Source: an uncultured Collinsella sp. (GTDB lineage Bacteria; Actinomycetota; Coriobacteriia; Coriobacteriales; Coriobacteriaceae). From it: 43,151 nucleotides of DNA. Location of the stretch: assembly GCA_902492935.1 (NCBI GenBank), contig CABUNJ010000022.1:1-43151 (forward strand). The letters are read 5' to 3'. Below, piece by piece: positions 15,098 to 25,566 of the stretch; position 1 is the stretch's first letter, and each line of letters starts with the position of its first letter. A model generated the notes under the pieces. The model worked only from the letters and a program-made list of their open reading frames with translations. It was not told where the DNA came from and ran no database searches. A program made the translations under genes and the position numbers.

Positions 15098-16909
15098 TTA
15101 GCACACCCCCTCGTTGGGCATCGACCAGGCGTGATGGTCGGTATGCAGCAGCTCCTCGGCCAGCGGCGAAAGCGGCGCACCCAAGAACTCGCGATAGCAC
15201 GCCTGGACATCGGGATTCTCGTGCGAGAAGCGAATGTCCGCCTTCGCATCCAGGCCCCACAGTACCTGGCCACGCTCGGCCGCCAGCTCGCAGCCGTCAT
15301 GGATGGGCTGACCGCCGCCACCGACACAGCCGCCCGGGCATGCCATAACCTCAACGAAGTCATAGCTCGCACGGCCGTCGCGAATCGCGTCGAGCAGGCG
15401 GGCGGCGTTGCCCAGCCCGTGCGCCACGGCGACGCGCACCTTGGTGCCATCGATATCGGCGACAGCCTCCTTCCAGCCGTCGAGTCCGCGCACATCGGTA
15501 AAAAAGTCCGCATCGGGATTCTTGCCCGTCACCAGGCAATATGCCGAGCGCACGGCAGCCTCCATCACGCCGCCCGTGGCGCCAAAGATCATACCCGCGC
15601 CCGTGCCGAAGCCCAGCGGCGTATCGAGCGGCTCCTCGGTAAGCGTGTCGACGCTCACGTGGCTCGCACGGATCATGCGCACCATCTCGCGCACCGTCAG
15701 TGCAACGTCCACATCGGGCGCGCCGCCCTTGCCCACCATGCTCGGCAGCGCGCACTCGGCCTTCTTGGCCGTGCACGGCATCACGGACACCACAAACAGG
15801 CGCTCGGGCTCCACGCCCAGCACCTTGGCGTAGTAGGTCTTGGCGATGGCGCCGAACATCTGCTGCGGCGACTTTGACGTGGACAGGCTGTCGACAAACT
15901 CGGGGTAACGTGCCTTCACAAAGCGCACCCAACCCGGGCAGCAGCTCGTAAACATGGGCCAGCCGCGGCTATCGCCCTCACCCTTGGCAGCGACACCCAG
16001 GCGCTCGAGCAGCTCGGAGCCCTCCTCCATAATGGTGAGGTCGGCCGAGAAATCGGTGTCGAACACGTACTCAAAGCCAACGCGGCGCAGCGCGCAAGCC
16101 AGGCGCTCAACGGTGGCCTCCTCGCGCGGAATGCCGAGTTCCTCGCCCCAGGCGCTGCGCACGGCCGGCGCGATCTGAACCAGCACGATCTTGTCGGGAT
16201 TAGCGAGCGCGTCAAACACGGTCTCGGTGTCGTCGCGCTCGCGCAGCGCGCCCGTCGGGCAATGCGTGATGCACTGGCCGCATGCGACGCAATCGGTCTT
16301 GCCGATCGGCGCGCGTCCGCGGGTACCCACGGCGGTATGCGTGGCGCGGTTGGTCAGGTCCCAAATCCCCAGGCCCTGCACACTCTCGCACACCTTGATG
16401 CAGCGCATGCATTTAATGCACTTGTCGTTTTCGCGGATGATGGGAAAATCGAAATCCCAGCCCTCGCCCGCCAAATGCCTTTGATATGGCAGATAGAAAA
16501 TGCCCAGGTCATTGGCGATGGTCTGCAGGTTGCAGTTGCCGCTGCGCACACAGCTCGTGCACTGCGAATCGTGCTGGGACAGCAGCAGCTGCACGTTGGT
16601 GCGACGCGCCTCGCGGGCCTTGGGGCTGTTGGTGTGGACCACCATGCCGTCGAGCACGTAGTTGTTGCAGGCGGCAACTAGCTGGTCGCAGCCCTCAACC
16701 TCGACCACGCACACGCGGCAGCCCCCGATCTCGTTTAGATCGCGCAGGTAGCACAGGGTGGGAATCTGAATACCAACGGACTTGGCCGCATCCAAGATCG
16801 TGGTGTGCTCGGGAACCACGACCTCGCAATTATCGATAGTGAGCTTGACCATATTGTGCGCTCCGTTTTCGGTGTTGTCGCTGACGGTGGTTTTGTTGGG
16901 CTCTACCAT
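15098..16909 (-). CDS. hydA: [FeFe] hydrogenase, multi-cluster catalytic subunit
   Basis: 603 residues (584 if started at ATG 16852, which also has a GGAG site). In order: [2Fe-2S] domain with CYLRDLNEIGGCRVC; His-ligated [4Fe-4S] with HDSQCTSCVRSGNC; two [4Fe-4S] clusters in CIKCMRCIKVC and CVACGQCITHCP; then H-cluster motifs TSCCPGW (L1), MPCTAKKAEC (L2) and ACPGGCVGGGGQP (L3). This is the M3-like layout of electron-bifurcating or NAD-linked enzymes that make or oxidise H2 in the cytoplasm. ATG 16909 overlaps the stop of the upstream oxidoreductase gene and has a strong GGAGG, so I prefer it. Maturases HydE, HydF and HydG are not in this window. Confidence 0.95.
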   Translation of the reverse strand: MVEPNKTTVSDNTENGAHNMVKLTIDNCEVVVPEHTTILDAAKSVGIQIPTLCYLRDLNEIGGCRVCVVEVEGCDQLVAACNNYVLDGMVVHTNSPKAREARRTNVQLLLSQHDSQCTSCVRSGNCNLQTIANDLGIFYLPYQRHLAGEGWDFDFPIIRENDKCIKCMRCIKVCESVQGLGIWDLTNRATHTAVGTRGRAPIGKTDCVACGQCITHCPTGALRERDDTETVFDALANPDKIVLVQIAPAVRSAWGEELGIPREEATVERLACALRRVGFEYVFDTDFSADLTIMEEGSELLERLGVAAKGEGDSRGWPMFTSCCPGWVRFVKARYPEFVDSLSTSKSPQQMFGAIAKTYYAKVLGVEPERLFVVSVMPCTAKKAECALPSMVGKGGAPDVDVALTVREMVRMIRASHVSVDTLTEEPLDTPLGFGTGAGMIFGATGGVMEAAVRSAYCLVTGKNPDADFFTDVRGLDGWKEAVADIDGTKVRVAVAHGLGNAARLLDAIRDGRASYDFVEVMACPGGCVGGGGQPIHDGCELAAERGQVLWGLDAKADIRFSHENPDVQACYREFLGAPLSPLAEELLHTDHHAWSMPNEGVC

Positions 16910-18735
16910 TCCAGGTTCCTCCCTCCGCGGAACGCGCCAAAGCCAAAGTGATCGCAGCGCAGGCAGCGGCTTGCCTCCTGGCGTGCCTCCTGCTCGGTGA
17001 GACCCTGCTCGACCAGATTCCAATCGTGGATGCGCTCGCCGGCCTCGCGCTCGCCCAGCTCGCAGCGGCCGCACTCGTGCTTGCCCTTAAACTGAACGGT
17101 CGGTAGCTCCACGTCGAGCTTGATCTTGTGGTCGAAGCCCAGGTAGTGGTCGATGTTTGCCGACGCCACGCGACCGGCATTGATGGCGCGGATGACGGTG
17201 GCGGGACCGGTCTGGCAGTCGCCGCCGCTAAAGAGGCCGTCGAAGTTGGGCACGGCGCCGTCCGAATCGGTGACAATGCAGCCCCCCTTGCAGGCAATGC
17301 CCATCTCCTCAAACGGCTTGGAATCGATGTCCTGACCAATGGCGACGAACACGCGCTCGCAGGGGATGACGCGCTCGGGCGTGGCGGCGGCACGCGGAGC
17401 CGGACGACCGCGACGGGGCTCACCGATAATCTGCGGCTGCACGCGCAGACCGTTCACGCGGCCGTCCTCGCCCGTCTCGATAGCGAGCGGAGCCGTCAGC
17501 TCCAGCACCTCACAGCCCTCGGCCTGGGCACCGGAGATCTCGGCGTCCTGGGCCGTCATATCGCAGATACGACGGCGGTAGACGATGCTTACCTTTTCGG
17601 CACCGCAGCGCACGGCAGAGCGAGCCACATCCATGGCAACGTTGCCGCCGCCGATGACGCACACGCGCTGGCCGCTCAGGTCGGGCAGTTCGTCATCGCC
17701 GATGGCGCGCAGCATCTTGACGGCCGATTCCACGCCGGGCGCCTCTTCACCCGGAAGGCCGAGCTTCTTATCGCTGTGGGCACCGATGGCCAGGTAGACG
17801 GCATCGAACTCGTCGCGCAGGCGGGCGAGCTCCTCGCCGTTCACGGAGTGGTCGAGCTCCGCGTCGATACCGGCGCTCAAGATCCAGTCGATCTCGGCCT
17901 GCAGGCGCTCGCGCGGCAGACGATAGCTGGGGATGCCGTAACGCAGCATGCCGCCCAAGTGGTGACGTTGCTCAAAGATGGTCACCTTATGGCCCATCAC
18001 GGCCAAGTAGTAAGCGCAGGAAAGACCGGCCGGGCCGCCGCCGATCACGGCGACGCGCTTCCCGGTGTTGTCCACTACATGCGGTTTATGGTCGTTGAGG
18101 TCACTGTGCTCAACGGCAAAACGCTTGAGGGCGAGGATGTTCATGGGATCGTCGACCATGCCGCGACGGCAGTGCATCTCGCAGGGATGCTCGCACACTA
18201 GGCCGCAGACGAGCGGCAGCGGATTGTTCTTGCGGATGACCTTGACGGCATCGGCATAGCGGCCGGCCTCGACGAGCGAAATGTACCCGGGAATGTCGAC
18301 GTGCGCCGGGCAGCCCGAGACGCACGGGACGCGGGCCTCGCGGTCAAAGCCGCAGGAGTGCTCGCGGATGTGGTGCTCGAAGTCGTCGCGGAAGCCGCGA
18401 ATGGCCGTAAGCGCCATGGCACCGGCCTCGTAGCCGATGGCGCAGTCGCTCGAAAGGTAGATGGTGCGGGCCGTGCGCTCAATAAGGTTGAGCGTGGACT
18501 CATCGGCGCGCCCTTCGAGCACATCAGCGAGCAGGTCACTCAGCGCGCTCAGGCCCACGCGACAGGGCGTGCACTTGCCGCAGCTCTGGGTGGAGCAAAG
18601 GTTGACGAGCGCTGCCGTAAACTCAACGGGACACGGGGCGAGCGAGCTCACCGCCAAACGGCGTCCGAGCGCATCGTGCAGGTCGTCCATGACGGCCTGA
18701 GCGTGGCTGCGTTCCATTACATGCAGTCGAGCCAT
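16903..18735 (-). CDS. NuoF-tail/GltD-like FAD-NAD(P) oxidoreductase, hydrogenase partner
   Basis: 610 residues. Residues 20-115 match the C-terminal [4Fe-4S] domain of NuoF/HydB (CGKCTPCRVGL and a later Cys). Next come a GltD-type double Fe-S N-terminal domain (CVSGCPAHVDIPGYI, CEHPCEMHCRRG), a first dinucleotide site VAVIGGGPAGLSCAYYL, a second site VCVIGGGNVAMDVARSA, and the family end GLFSGGDCQTGPATVIRAI. It ends with a Cys pair region near CGRCELG and CLRCDHF. The FMN/NADH-binding half of NuoF is absent, so the GltD-like part probably contacts NAD(P)H. It overlaps the hydrogenase gene by 7 bp and likely passes electrons between NAD(P)H and the hydrogenase. GAGGGG precedes ATG 18735. Confidence 0.9.
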   Translation of the reverse strand: MARLHVMERSHAQAVMDDLHDALGRRLAVSSLAPCPVEFTAALVNLCSTQSCGKCTPCRVGLSALSDLLADVLEGRADESTLNLIERTARTIYLSSDCAIGYEAGAMALTAIRGFRDDFEHHIREHSCGFDREARVPCVSGCPAHVDIPGYISLVEAGRYADAVKVIRKNNPLPLVCGLVCEHPCEMHCRRGMVDDPMNILALKRFAVEHSDLNDHKPHVVDNTGKRVAVIGGGPAGLSCAYYLAVMGHKVTIFEQRHHLGGMLRYGIPSYRLPRERLQAEIDWILSAGIDAELDHSVNGEELARLRDEFDAVYLAIGAHSDKKLGLPGEEAPGVESAVKMLRAIGDDELPDLSGQRVCVIGGGNVAMDVARSAVRCGAEKVSIVYRRRICDMTAQDAEISGAQAEGCEVLELTAPLAIETGEDGRVNGLRVQPQIIGEPRRGRPAPRAAATPERVIPCERVFVAIGQDIDSKPFEEMGIACKGGCIVTDSDGAVPNFDGLFSGGDCQTGPATVIRAINAGRVASANIDHYLGFDHKIKLDVELPTVQFKGKHECGRCELGEREAGERIHDWNLVEQGLTEQEARQEASRCLRCDHFGFGAFRGGRNLEW

Positions 18736-18964
18736 AAGATCCCCTCTCACATGGCAGCCCGGAGGCGAGGCCGAGCGAAGTTGCTACACGCAACACACTG
18801 ACCTATAAAGTTGTTTGGCAGCAACACGGTTCGGCAGGCGGTATGAAACGTCGTCCCCAGCGGTGAAATAGAACATTACCGCAGATAAATGCCATATCTG
18901 ATAAAACGCGTTACCAAAGGACAATGCCCATGTGGGCAAATAACACCTTACTATTTTTCCTATC

Positions 18965-19028
18965 TGATCCGTTTTCCTCCGTCCCCAAGGAGTCATGTGA
19001 TCCGAAGGGGACGGAGGAAACCGGATCA
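18965..19028. repeat. Inverted pair of family-2 repeat units
   Basis: A 22-bp stem (18965-18986 with 19007-19028, one mismatch) is built from the same GGGGACGGAGGAAA-GGATCA unit found as direct repeats around the antitoxin gene. The 20-base centre contains GTGATCC. It is followed by TTTTTGG. Confidence 0.93.
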
Positions 19029-19055
19029 TTTTTGGCACAAAAGAGTCAGGCCACC

Positions 19056-19153
19056 ATGCACCAATCATGAGTTGCGGTGAAATAGGGACTGAAAAGCCGC
19101 TCAAAAGGCCAAAACAGTCCGTATTCCACCGCAACTTCAAGACGTTGGTGCAT
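19056..19153. repeat. Long hairpin repeat, family 1 copy C, with extra outer arms
   Basis: The inner unit 19070-19136 has arms AGTTGCGGTGAAATAGGGAC and its partner with a few mismatches (GTATTCCACC instead of CTATTTCACC). Outer arms ATGCACCAA (19056-19064) and TTGGTGCAT (19145-19153) extend the fold, giving a larger nested structure than copies A and B. Confidence 0.88.
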
Positions 19154-19182
19154 ATGGACCTGTCCCCCCCTTGCACCAAAAA

Positions 19183-19211
19183 GGGCCCCGAGCATAGTCT
19201 GCTCGGGGCCC
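19183..19211 (-). terminator. Terminator of the DEAD-box helicase gene
   Basis: A perfect 12-bp stem (19183-19194 with 19200-19211) has a 5-base loop. On the minus strand it is followed by TTTTTGG. It sits about 35 bases after the helicase stop codon. Confidence 0.88.
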
Positions 19212-19244
19212 AAACTCGTCTCGCCTTACCGCGAGACGCGTATG

Positions 19245-21494
<2,250 letters not shown>

Positions 21495-21936
21495 ATTGTT
21501 GTTGTTCCTTATCTGCACGCGCAATGGGCACGGCATGCGGCCGCGCGGGCGTGCTTGGTAGTGCGCTAATACATACAAAAACGGGTGCGCACAGAGAGGA
21601 CGTTGCTCAGCACGCTGGCGATCGCTTTGGCAGCCCTATCACGCGCCGTCCAGACGCAGCAGCTCTAAGCGATGGAGCAGATTCGCCGCCGGTTAGTATA
21701 CCCGTGCTTCGCATGCCCCCACGTAAACCACAGATGACGAGGCGGACGCGGCGGGTCCGGACCGATTGTCTCAATCTGTAACAGTTACGGAGCAAAACCG
21801 GGTCTACACGTTACAGATCGAGACATTCAGTCAGCCCCATGGTTAACATCTCAATCTGTAACAACTAGACCCCGTATTCCCCGCCAGATGTTACAGATCG
21901 AGATAAACGTGCCGATCACCAAACCCGACAGGCAAC
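21495..21936. other. Gene-free region upstream of the helicase gene
   Basis: About 440 bases with no believable gene. The half near the helicase is GC-rich and probably a long leader (AAGGA and the start codon lie at its end). The other half holds the two tandem hairpins annotated separately. Confidence 0.6.
21768..21904. repeat. Two tandem intergenic hairpins (family 3)
   Basis: GTCTCAATCTGTAAC (21768-21782) faces GTTACAGATCGAGAC (21810-21824). ATCTCAATCTGTAACA (21848-21863) faces TGTTACAGATCGAGAT (21889-21904). The two units start 80 bp apart. Both have the same single mismatch, which becomes a G-U pair only in minus-strand RNA, so a minus-strand transcript may be the selected form. Confidence 0.9.
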
Positions 21937-21984
21937 AAAAAAGGACCGGACATCCAGCCATCACAGCTGGAACGTCCGGCCCCG
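21937..21984 (-). terminator. Terminator of the acetyltransferase gene
   Basis: On the minus strand, a stem containing CCGGACG and CCAGCTG, with partner AGCTGG/GTCCGG, ends in TCCTTTTTTGTTG. It lies about 45 bases past the stop codon. Confidence 0.85.
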
Positions 21985-22026
21985 TCAAACGTCAACTAGG
22001 GAAGCTGAACCAACAGATCACAGCCT

Positions 22027-22593
22027 CTACTCTGCGTCTGGGTCCTTAAAGTTCTTGGGATCCAAGACCATGCAGGTGTAGGTGATGTCATGCTCATCGT
22101 CGGGAATGGGCTCAAACCCGTTCTTGCCAAAGAAGTCGATGAGCAAATGCGCGAGCTTAATCGGATCCGCATCAGCATCGTCAAAGAGATATCCGCTCAG
22201 ATCCAGGAATGTAGGCTGCTGTTCGCCCTCGCTCTCCCAGTATCCCAACAGGGCGTCGTGCACCAGGCGCGCGCCATAGCCGTTACCGCGGTAGTCGGGG
22301 TCAACATACACATGGCTCAAAAACGTCGACGTGTACTCGTTGAGTGGGTGCTCCGTAACGGCATCCGGCAGGTCGGGGTCATCTGCACCGCCCGTCACGC
22401 AAAAGCCGACCAGTTCGTCATCGGCAAAGACGCCCCAGAGGTAACAGTTCTCTTCGCCTCCATCGCCGTCCTCGTCCTCCTCCTCAATGTAGTCCGCATA
22501 TGCCTCATAGACCTCGTAACCAAACTGCTCATCCAGATCGACCATATCGTCGACGTCGTCGGGACCTAAAGCCCTTACTTCAACCTCGGCCAT
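22027..22593 (-). CDS. GNAT-family N-acetyltransferase
   Basis: 188 residues. The acetyl-CoA-binding segment is VYVDPDYRGNGYGARLVHDAL (residues 95-115), the classic R/Q-x-x-G-x-G/A motif of GNAT enzymes, preceded by the usual beta strands. An acidic insert, EEEDEDGDGGEE, lies at residues 37-48. The substrate is unknown. AAAGGACAGGACA precedes ATG 22593. A GTTGCGCAAC palindrome is centred 68 bp upstream, the same spacing seen at cluster genes, so this gene may belong to the same regulon as the genes on its right. Confidence 0.85.
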   Translation of the reverse strand: MAEVEVRALGPDDVDDMVDLDEQFGYEVYEAYADYIEEEDEDGDGGEENCYLWGVFADDELVGFCVTGGADDPDLPDAVTEHPLNEYTSTFLSHVYVDPDYRGNGYGARLVHDALLGYWESEGEQQPTFLDLSGYLFDDADADPIKLAHLLIDFFGKNGFEPIPDDEHDITYTCMVLDPKNFKDPDAE

Positions 22594-22655
22594 TGTCCTG
22601 TCCTTTCTCTTATATCTTTAGGACGAGTTGAGCATACGGCGTTGTTCCAGAAATC

Positions 22656-22667
22656 CGTTGCGCAACA
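22656..22667. promoter_or_regulatory. Palindromic operator, site 1
   Basis: CGTTGCGCAACA, with the 10-bp palindrome at 22657-22666. It is centred 68 bp upstream of the acetyltransferase start and 75 bp from site 2. Confidence 0.6.
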
Positions 22668-22730
22668 AAGAGCGCTGCCTCAAGCAACCGACCAACTCGT
22701 CAACAACACCGCATTCTCAAAAATCCTTGA

Positions 22731-22742
22731 TGTTGCGCAACA
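22731..22742. promoter_or_regulatory. Palindromic operator, site 2
   Basis: Perfect 12-bp palindrome TGTTGCGCAACA, centred 80 bp upstream of ATG 22816. It lies between a possible -35 TTGATG (22727-22732) and -10 TATTTC, as expected for a repressor site. Confidence 0.65.
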
Positions 22743-22815
22743 GAATCATATTTCGCGGCTCCAGAATACGAATTGCCGAAAGACAGCCGAAACCATCAAT
22801 TGGAAAGGAACTACA

Positions 22816-23469
22816 ATGGCACTTAAGCTCTCTAACCTCGAGTACAGCAATGATCTCGGAGATCCGATTGTCACCTCGGTCGGAAATCGCTCAATCGAGG
22901 ACTGCATCACCATTGCCAACGATGCTCTCAACAGCCTCGCGGCTAATTCTCCCTACAGCTATAAGATCAGTGTTGGCAAGATCAAGGTAGTCGATGGCGG
23001 TCTCTTCAAAAAGACGCAGATTCCCGCGCTTCAGATTTTCGCATACGGAATGCAGTCCCAGGTTTGGGCAACGTACGTTTGCGTCCTCCAGGGTTCTGAC
23101 CTCAAGACCTACCGCTGCCCGAGCACACGCGCCGAAGCGGCAGAGCAGGCTGTAAGGGCCGCCGAGGAGCAGGCAAACATGATGGACGAAGACGGTCCCG
23201 CCCTCAACAACATGCTGAACCGCGGAATCGGAAAAGGCTTTGCCAAAAAGGCCGAAAAGCTCGTCGACGACACCGACATTGCAGCAGAAGCCGACTTCTG
23301 CAATTCCGTCCAGACCGTACTTGAGCACTTCGAGGACGCGGCGGCAGGTAAGGACCTGTCCAGCTTTGCCCAGGCCGCTGGCAATGCAGGCGGCTTCTGC
23401 CCCAACTGCGGTGCCCCCGTGGAAGCCGGCGCTGCGTTCTGCCCCAGCTGCGGCAACAAGCTTGCTTAA
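22816..23469 (+). CDS. Uncharacterised protein with C-terminal zinc ribbon
   Basis: 217 residues, family not recognised. Residues 1-100 look like a compact alpha/beta domain (IVTSVGNRSIEDCITIANDA). Residues 100-190 are mainly helical and charged, with EAAEQAVRAAEEQAN. The end is a zinc ribbon with C195, C198, C209 and C212 (CPNCG and CPSCG), the same type found in several neighbours. The ATG at 22816 follows GGAAAGGAA; longer in-frame starts run back through the operator sites. Two GTTGCGCAAC palindromes lie upstream and a strong terminator follows. It is probably a member of the zinc-ribbon set encoded by this cluster; no function can be assigned. Confidence 0.85.
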   Translation: MALKLSNLEYSNDLGDPIVTSVGNRSIEDCITIANDALNSLAANSPYSYKISVGKIKVVDGGLFKKTQIPALQIFAYGMQSQVWATYVCVLQGSDLKTYRCPSTRAEAAEQAVRAAEEQANMMDEDGPALNNMLNRGIGKGFAKKAEKLVDDTDIAAEADFCNSVQTVLEHFEDAAAGKDLSSFAQAAGNAGGFCPNCGAPVEAGAAFCPSCGNKLA

Positions 23470-23491
23470 CAAATAACGAATAGAATCCCTA

Positions 23492-23530
23492 ACGCCCTCC
23501 CAGAAGAGCAATCTTCTGGGAGGGCGTTTT
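23492..23530 (+). terminator. Strong terminator of the 217-residue zinc-ribbon gene
   Basis: A perfect 16-bp stem (23492-23507 with 23512-23527) with a GCAA tetraloop, followed by a short T-run. Confidence 0.92.
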
Positions 23531-23550
23531 GCTTTGGAATGTAACCACGA

Positions 23551-23590
23551 GGAGGCCCCGCTGGCGCAGTGACACGTCGGCGGGGCCTCC
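23551..23590. repeat. Hairpin between convergent zinc-ribbon genes
   Basis: GGAGGCCCCGC (23551-23561) pairs with GCGGGGCCTCC (23580-23590) around an 18-base centre. It has no clear T-run on either strand. It may help end transcription of the minus-strand gene whose stop is at 23620. Confidence 0.75.
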
Positions 23591-23619
23591 TTAGAAAACG
23601 ATTTCAAATACGAAGGCAT

Positions 23620-25566
23620 CTAATCCTGCGATTGGGACTTCTTCGACAGCCATTCACTATTGAGCACACGAATAACGTGCTCCAGTCCCACAGGGGGTCT
23701 AACGGACTCGGTCATTTCTACAACGCGATCGGAATTCGCCGCGCAATCAACTAGAAGCGCTTTGACATCCGGGGGTAGAACAGCGCCGCTCTTGTTCTTG
23801 GCAATCGCCTTGTCCATTTCGCAAGAGGACAGAAATACGTTAAGTAACGGGAGTCCATCTGCCGTCTCCCCGCGAGCAACAAACCAGTGGCAACCCTTCT
23901 GCCACAGCTTGTCTTCCTCTCCTTCGGCAATGAAAACCTCAATCAGCTGATCGCCTTCACGTCCATCAGGACGATCGACCACGCGGGCAACCAGGGGCCC
24001 AATAGAAGATGAATTCTGAATTATTCTTGCGAGACTCTCTAAGCCAAGTACCGCAAGGGGAACTACATATGAGGCGCAGAATCGCTTGTCAGCAAGTGGG
24101 TCATCATAAAGGCGGAATTGAAGCGTAGTAAGATCTTTATTCAACTTGCTCGCCTTTTCATGTTCACCCGCCAGACAAGCTTGGAGAAATTCATCAAAGG
24201 AACCGCGCGGTAAAGATCTCTTTAAATCCAGCGATATGCCGCACCGGTTGGCTGCCTCCTGATTGATTTGCGCGACCGCATATATAAAGGCATGCTTTGT
24301 AGCCTCAAGAAAATCGAACATTTGATCAGCAAACGGAGCCACGGCTTGGAAAGCCGCTTCCATATCTGGACGCAGCATCTTGCCTTCTTTACGAAGACCA
24401 CATGCCTGATTAAACAGGCCATACAGCGGAATCAGGTACAAGTTATAACCGCTTCCCGTCGTTTCAACTTGAACGACGAAGGAATCCCACCACTGTTTGC
24501 CCATATCAGCGCCTGAAGGGACCAGCCAAATTAAGTCACCCGTGTAATACCAATCGTCCGGCCCGTGGGTAATTTGCCAGCCCGCCTGGCCCAAACGATG
24601 TCCAAGCTCAATGATCTCTTGATATGGATTAACAGATAGATCAATAATCGCGTAGGACTCGGCATCCTCGAGCACCATTCCGTCGACAGGAGACGGGAAG
24701 CTCGCCTTTTTGAAGCCCGCAGCCAGCGCAAGAAGGTCGTTTGAATTCTCGTCTATCGCCTCTGTCATCGAAGCCCCAACTGGATTGCACAATAGCTCTG
24801 TGTCGACAATCCAGGGAACAGGACGTAGCGGTTCGTCCCCTCTAGAATTGAGCCTAGCAAACGTCATCGCGACAACTCGGTTGGTCCAGCTGAAAACATC
24901 GGGCCCAACAAACACACGATGATCGGTTTTGCGAATGCGGTAATAATAAAAAATGGCATCGTCTCCATAGGCCTCTTGCACTATCAGGCTGAAGGGGTTT
25001 GCCTCAATTGGGTTCTCGGGATCGGGAACATTCGCCGAAATGGTAATTCCGCCCCCGCGCGTAATGTCGCGGTCAATCTTTATTTTCAAAGTCGCCCTGT
25101 TGTAGTCTTCGGCGACATCGATTAACTCAAGCGCCAAATCATCCAGCGAGATGGAGCCCCCACCCCTAACAATAAAAGCATCGCAGTTAGAAACGTTGCA
25201 AAAGCCAATCGCATCGGAAATCTGAATCTCATGCGGCTTACTTATGCTTCCCGCAACATCCCAAAGCTCGTCAGGAAAGCGACGGTCCGCAAGAATTCGA
25301 TCTGCGACCTCATTCCACGAAAAGTCCGGGAAGACGTAGTCGGGCAGCACCTTTGATGTCGTAGTTGCTTTGGAGGTCCCTGCCTGTAAAGCGCCGCATT
25401 TCCCACAAAACGTCGCACCCGGCAATAGCGGAGCGCCGCATTGCGTGCAAAATGCATTCTCCGTCTGAGTGCTTGCTGCCACGTCCGTAGCATCGGCTGT
25501 CGTCTTGATATTAAGAGCGCTTCCCGCAGATGACAGCCCAGACTTTAAATTATCGAACAGGCCCGT
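23620..25566 (-). CDS. Large uncharacterised zinc-ribbon protein, probable ACG start
   Basis: About 648 residues. The frame between 25482 and 25566 reads GLFDNLKSGLSSAGSALNIK, matching the MGLF-type beginnings of three neighbouring proteins, so translation most likely starts at ACG 25566, six bases after AAAGGA. A conventional GTG at 25482 lacks a ribosome site and would remove this segment. A zinc ribbon follows at C40, C43, C54 and C57 (CTQCG, CGKCG). The remaining 580 residues are a mixed alpha/beta region I do not recognise (TRGGGITISANVPDPENP, LYLIPLYGLFNQACG). There is no membrane segment. It follows the kinase-FHA pair on the same strand with a 104-bp gap that holds an operator. Probably cytoplasmic. 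Confidence 0.8.
   Translation of the reverse strand, partial: TGLFDNLKSGLSSAGSALNIKTTADATDVAASTQTENAFCTQCGAPLLPGATFCGKCGALQAGTSKATTTSKVLPDYVFPDFSWNEVADRILADRRFPDELWDVAGSISKPHEIQISDAIGFCNVSNCDAFIVRGGGSISLDDLALELIDVAEDYNRATLKIKIDRDITRGGGITISANVPDPENPIEANPFSLIVQEAYGDDAIFYYYRIRKTDHRVFVGPDVFSWTNRVVAMTFARLNSRGDEPLRPVPWIVDTELLCNPVGASMTEAIDENSNDLLALAAGFKKASFPSPVDGMVLEDAESYAIIDLSVNPYQEIIELGHRLGQAGWQITHGPDDWYYTGDLIWLVPSGADMGKQWWDSFVVQVETTGSGYNLYLIPLYGLFNQACGLRKEGKMLRPDMEAAFQAVAPFADQMFDFLEATKHAFIYAVAQINQEAANRCGISLDLKRSLPRGSFDEFLQACLAGEHEKASKLNKDLTTLQFRLYDDPLADKRFCASYVVPLAVLGLESLARIIQNSSSIGPLVARVVDRPDGREGDQLIEVFIAEGEEDKLWQKGCHWFVARGETADGLPLLNVFLSSCEMDKAIAKNKSGAVLPPDVKALLVDCAANSDRVVEMTESVRPPVGLEHVIRVLNSEWLSKKSQSQD

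Larger units (their letters stand above)
18736..19182. other. Gene-free control region of the hydrogenase operon, rich in palindromes
   Basis: No credible gene. It contains TGCCCA/TGGGCA (18925-18938) and CAGATA/TATCTG (18882-18900), both possible operator arms for the hydrogenase operon, and the hairpin repeats annotated separately. A 131-residue frame through it (18784-19179, minus) is a translation of the repeats and is not accepted. Confidence 0.6.

Noticed and set aside
12888..15101. 737-residue plus-strand frame opposite the ABC importer genes
   Set aside because: Composition is Arg/His/Gln-rich noise, while the minus-strand genes have full ABC and lipoprotein motifs.
18784..19179. 131-residue minus-strand frame upstream of the hydrogenase operon
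   Set aside because: It is largely a translation of two hairpin repeats and has no ribosome site or family similarity.
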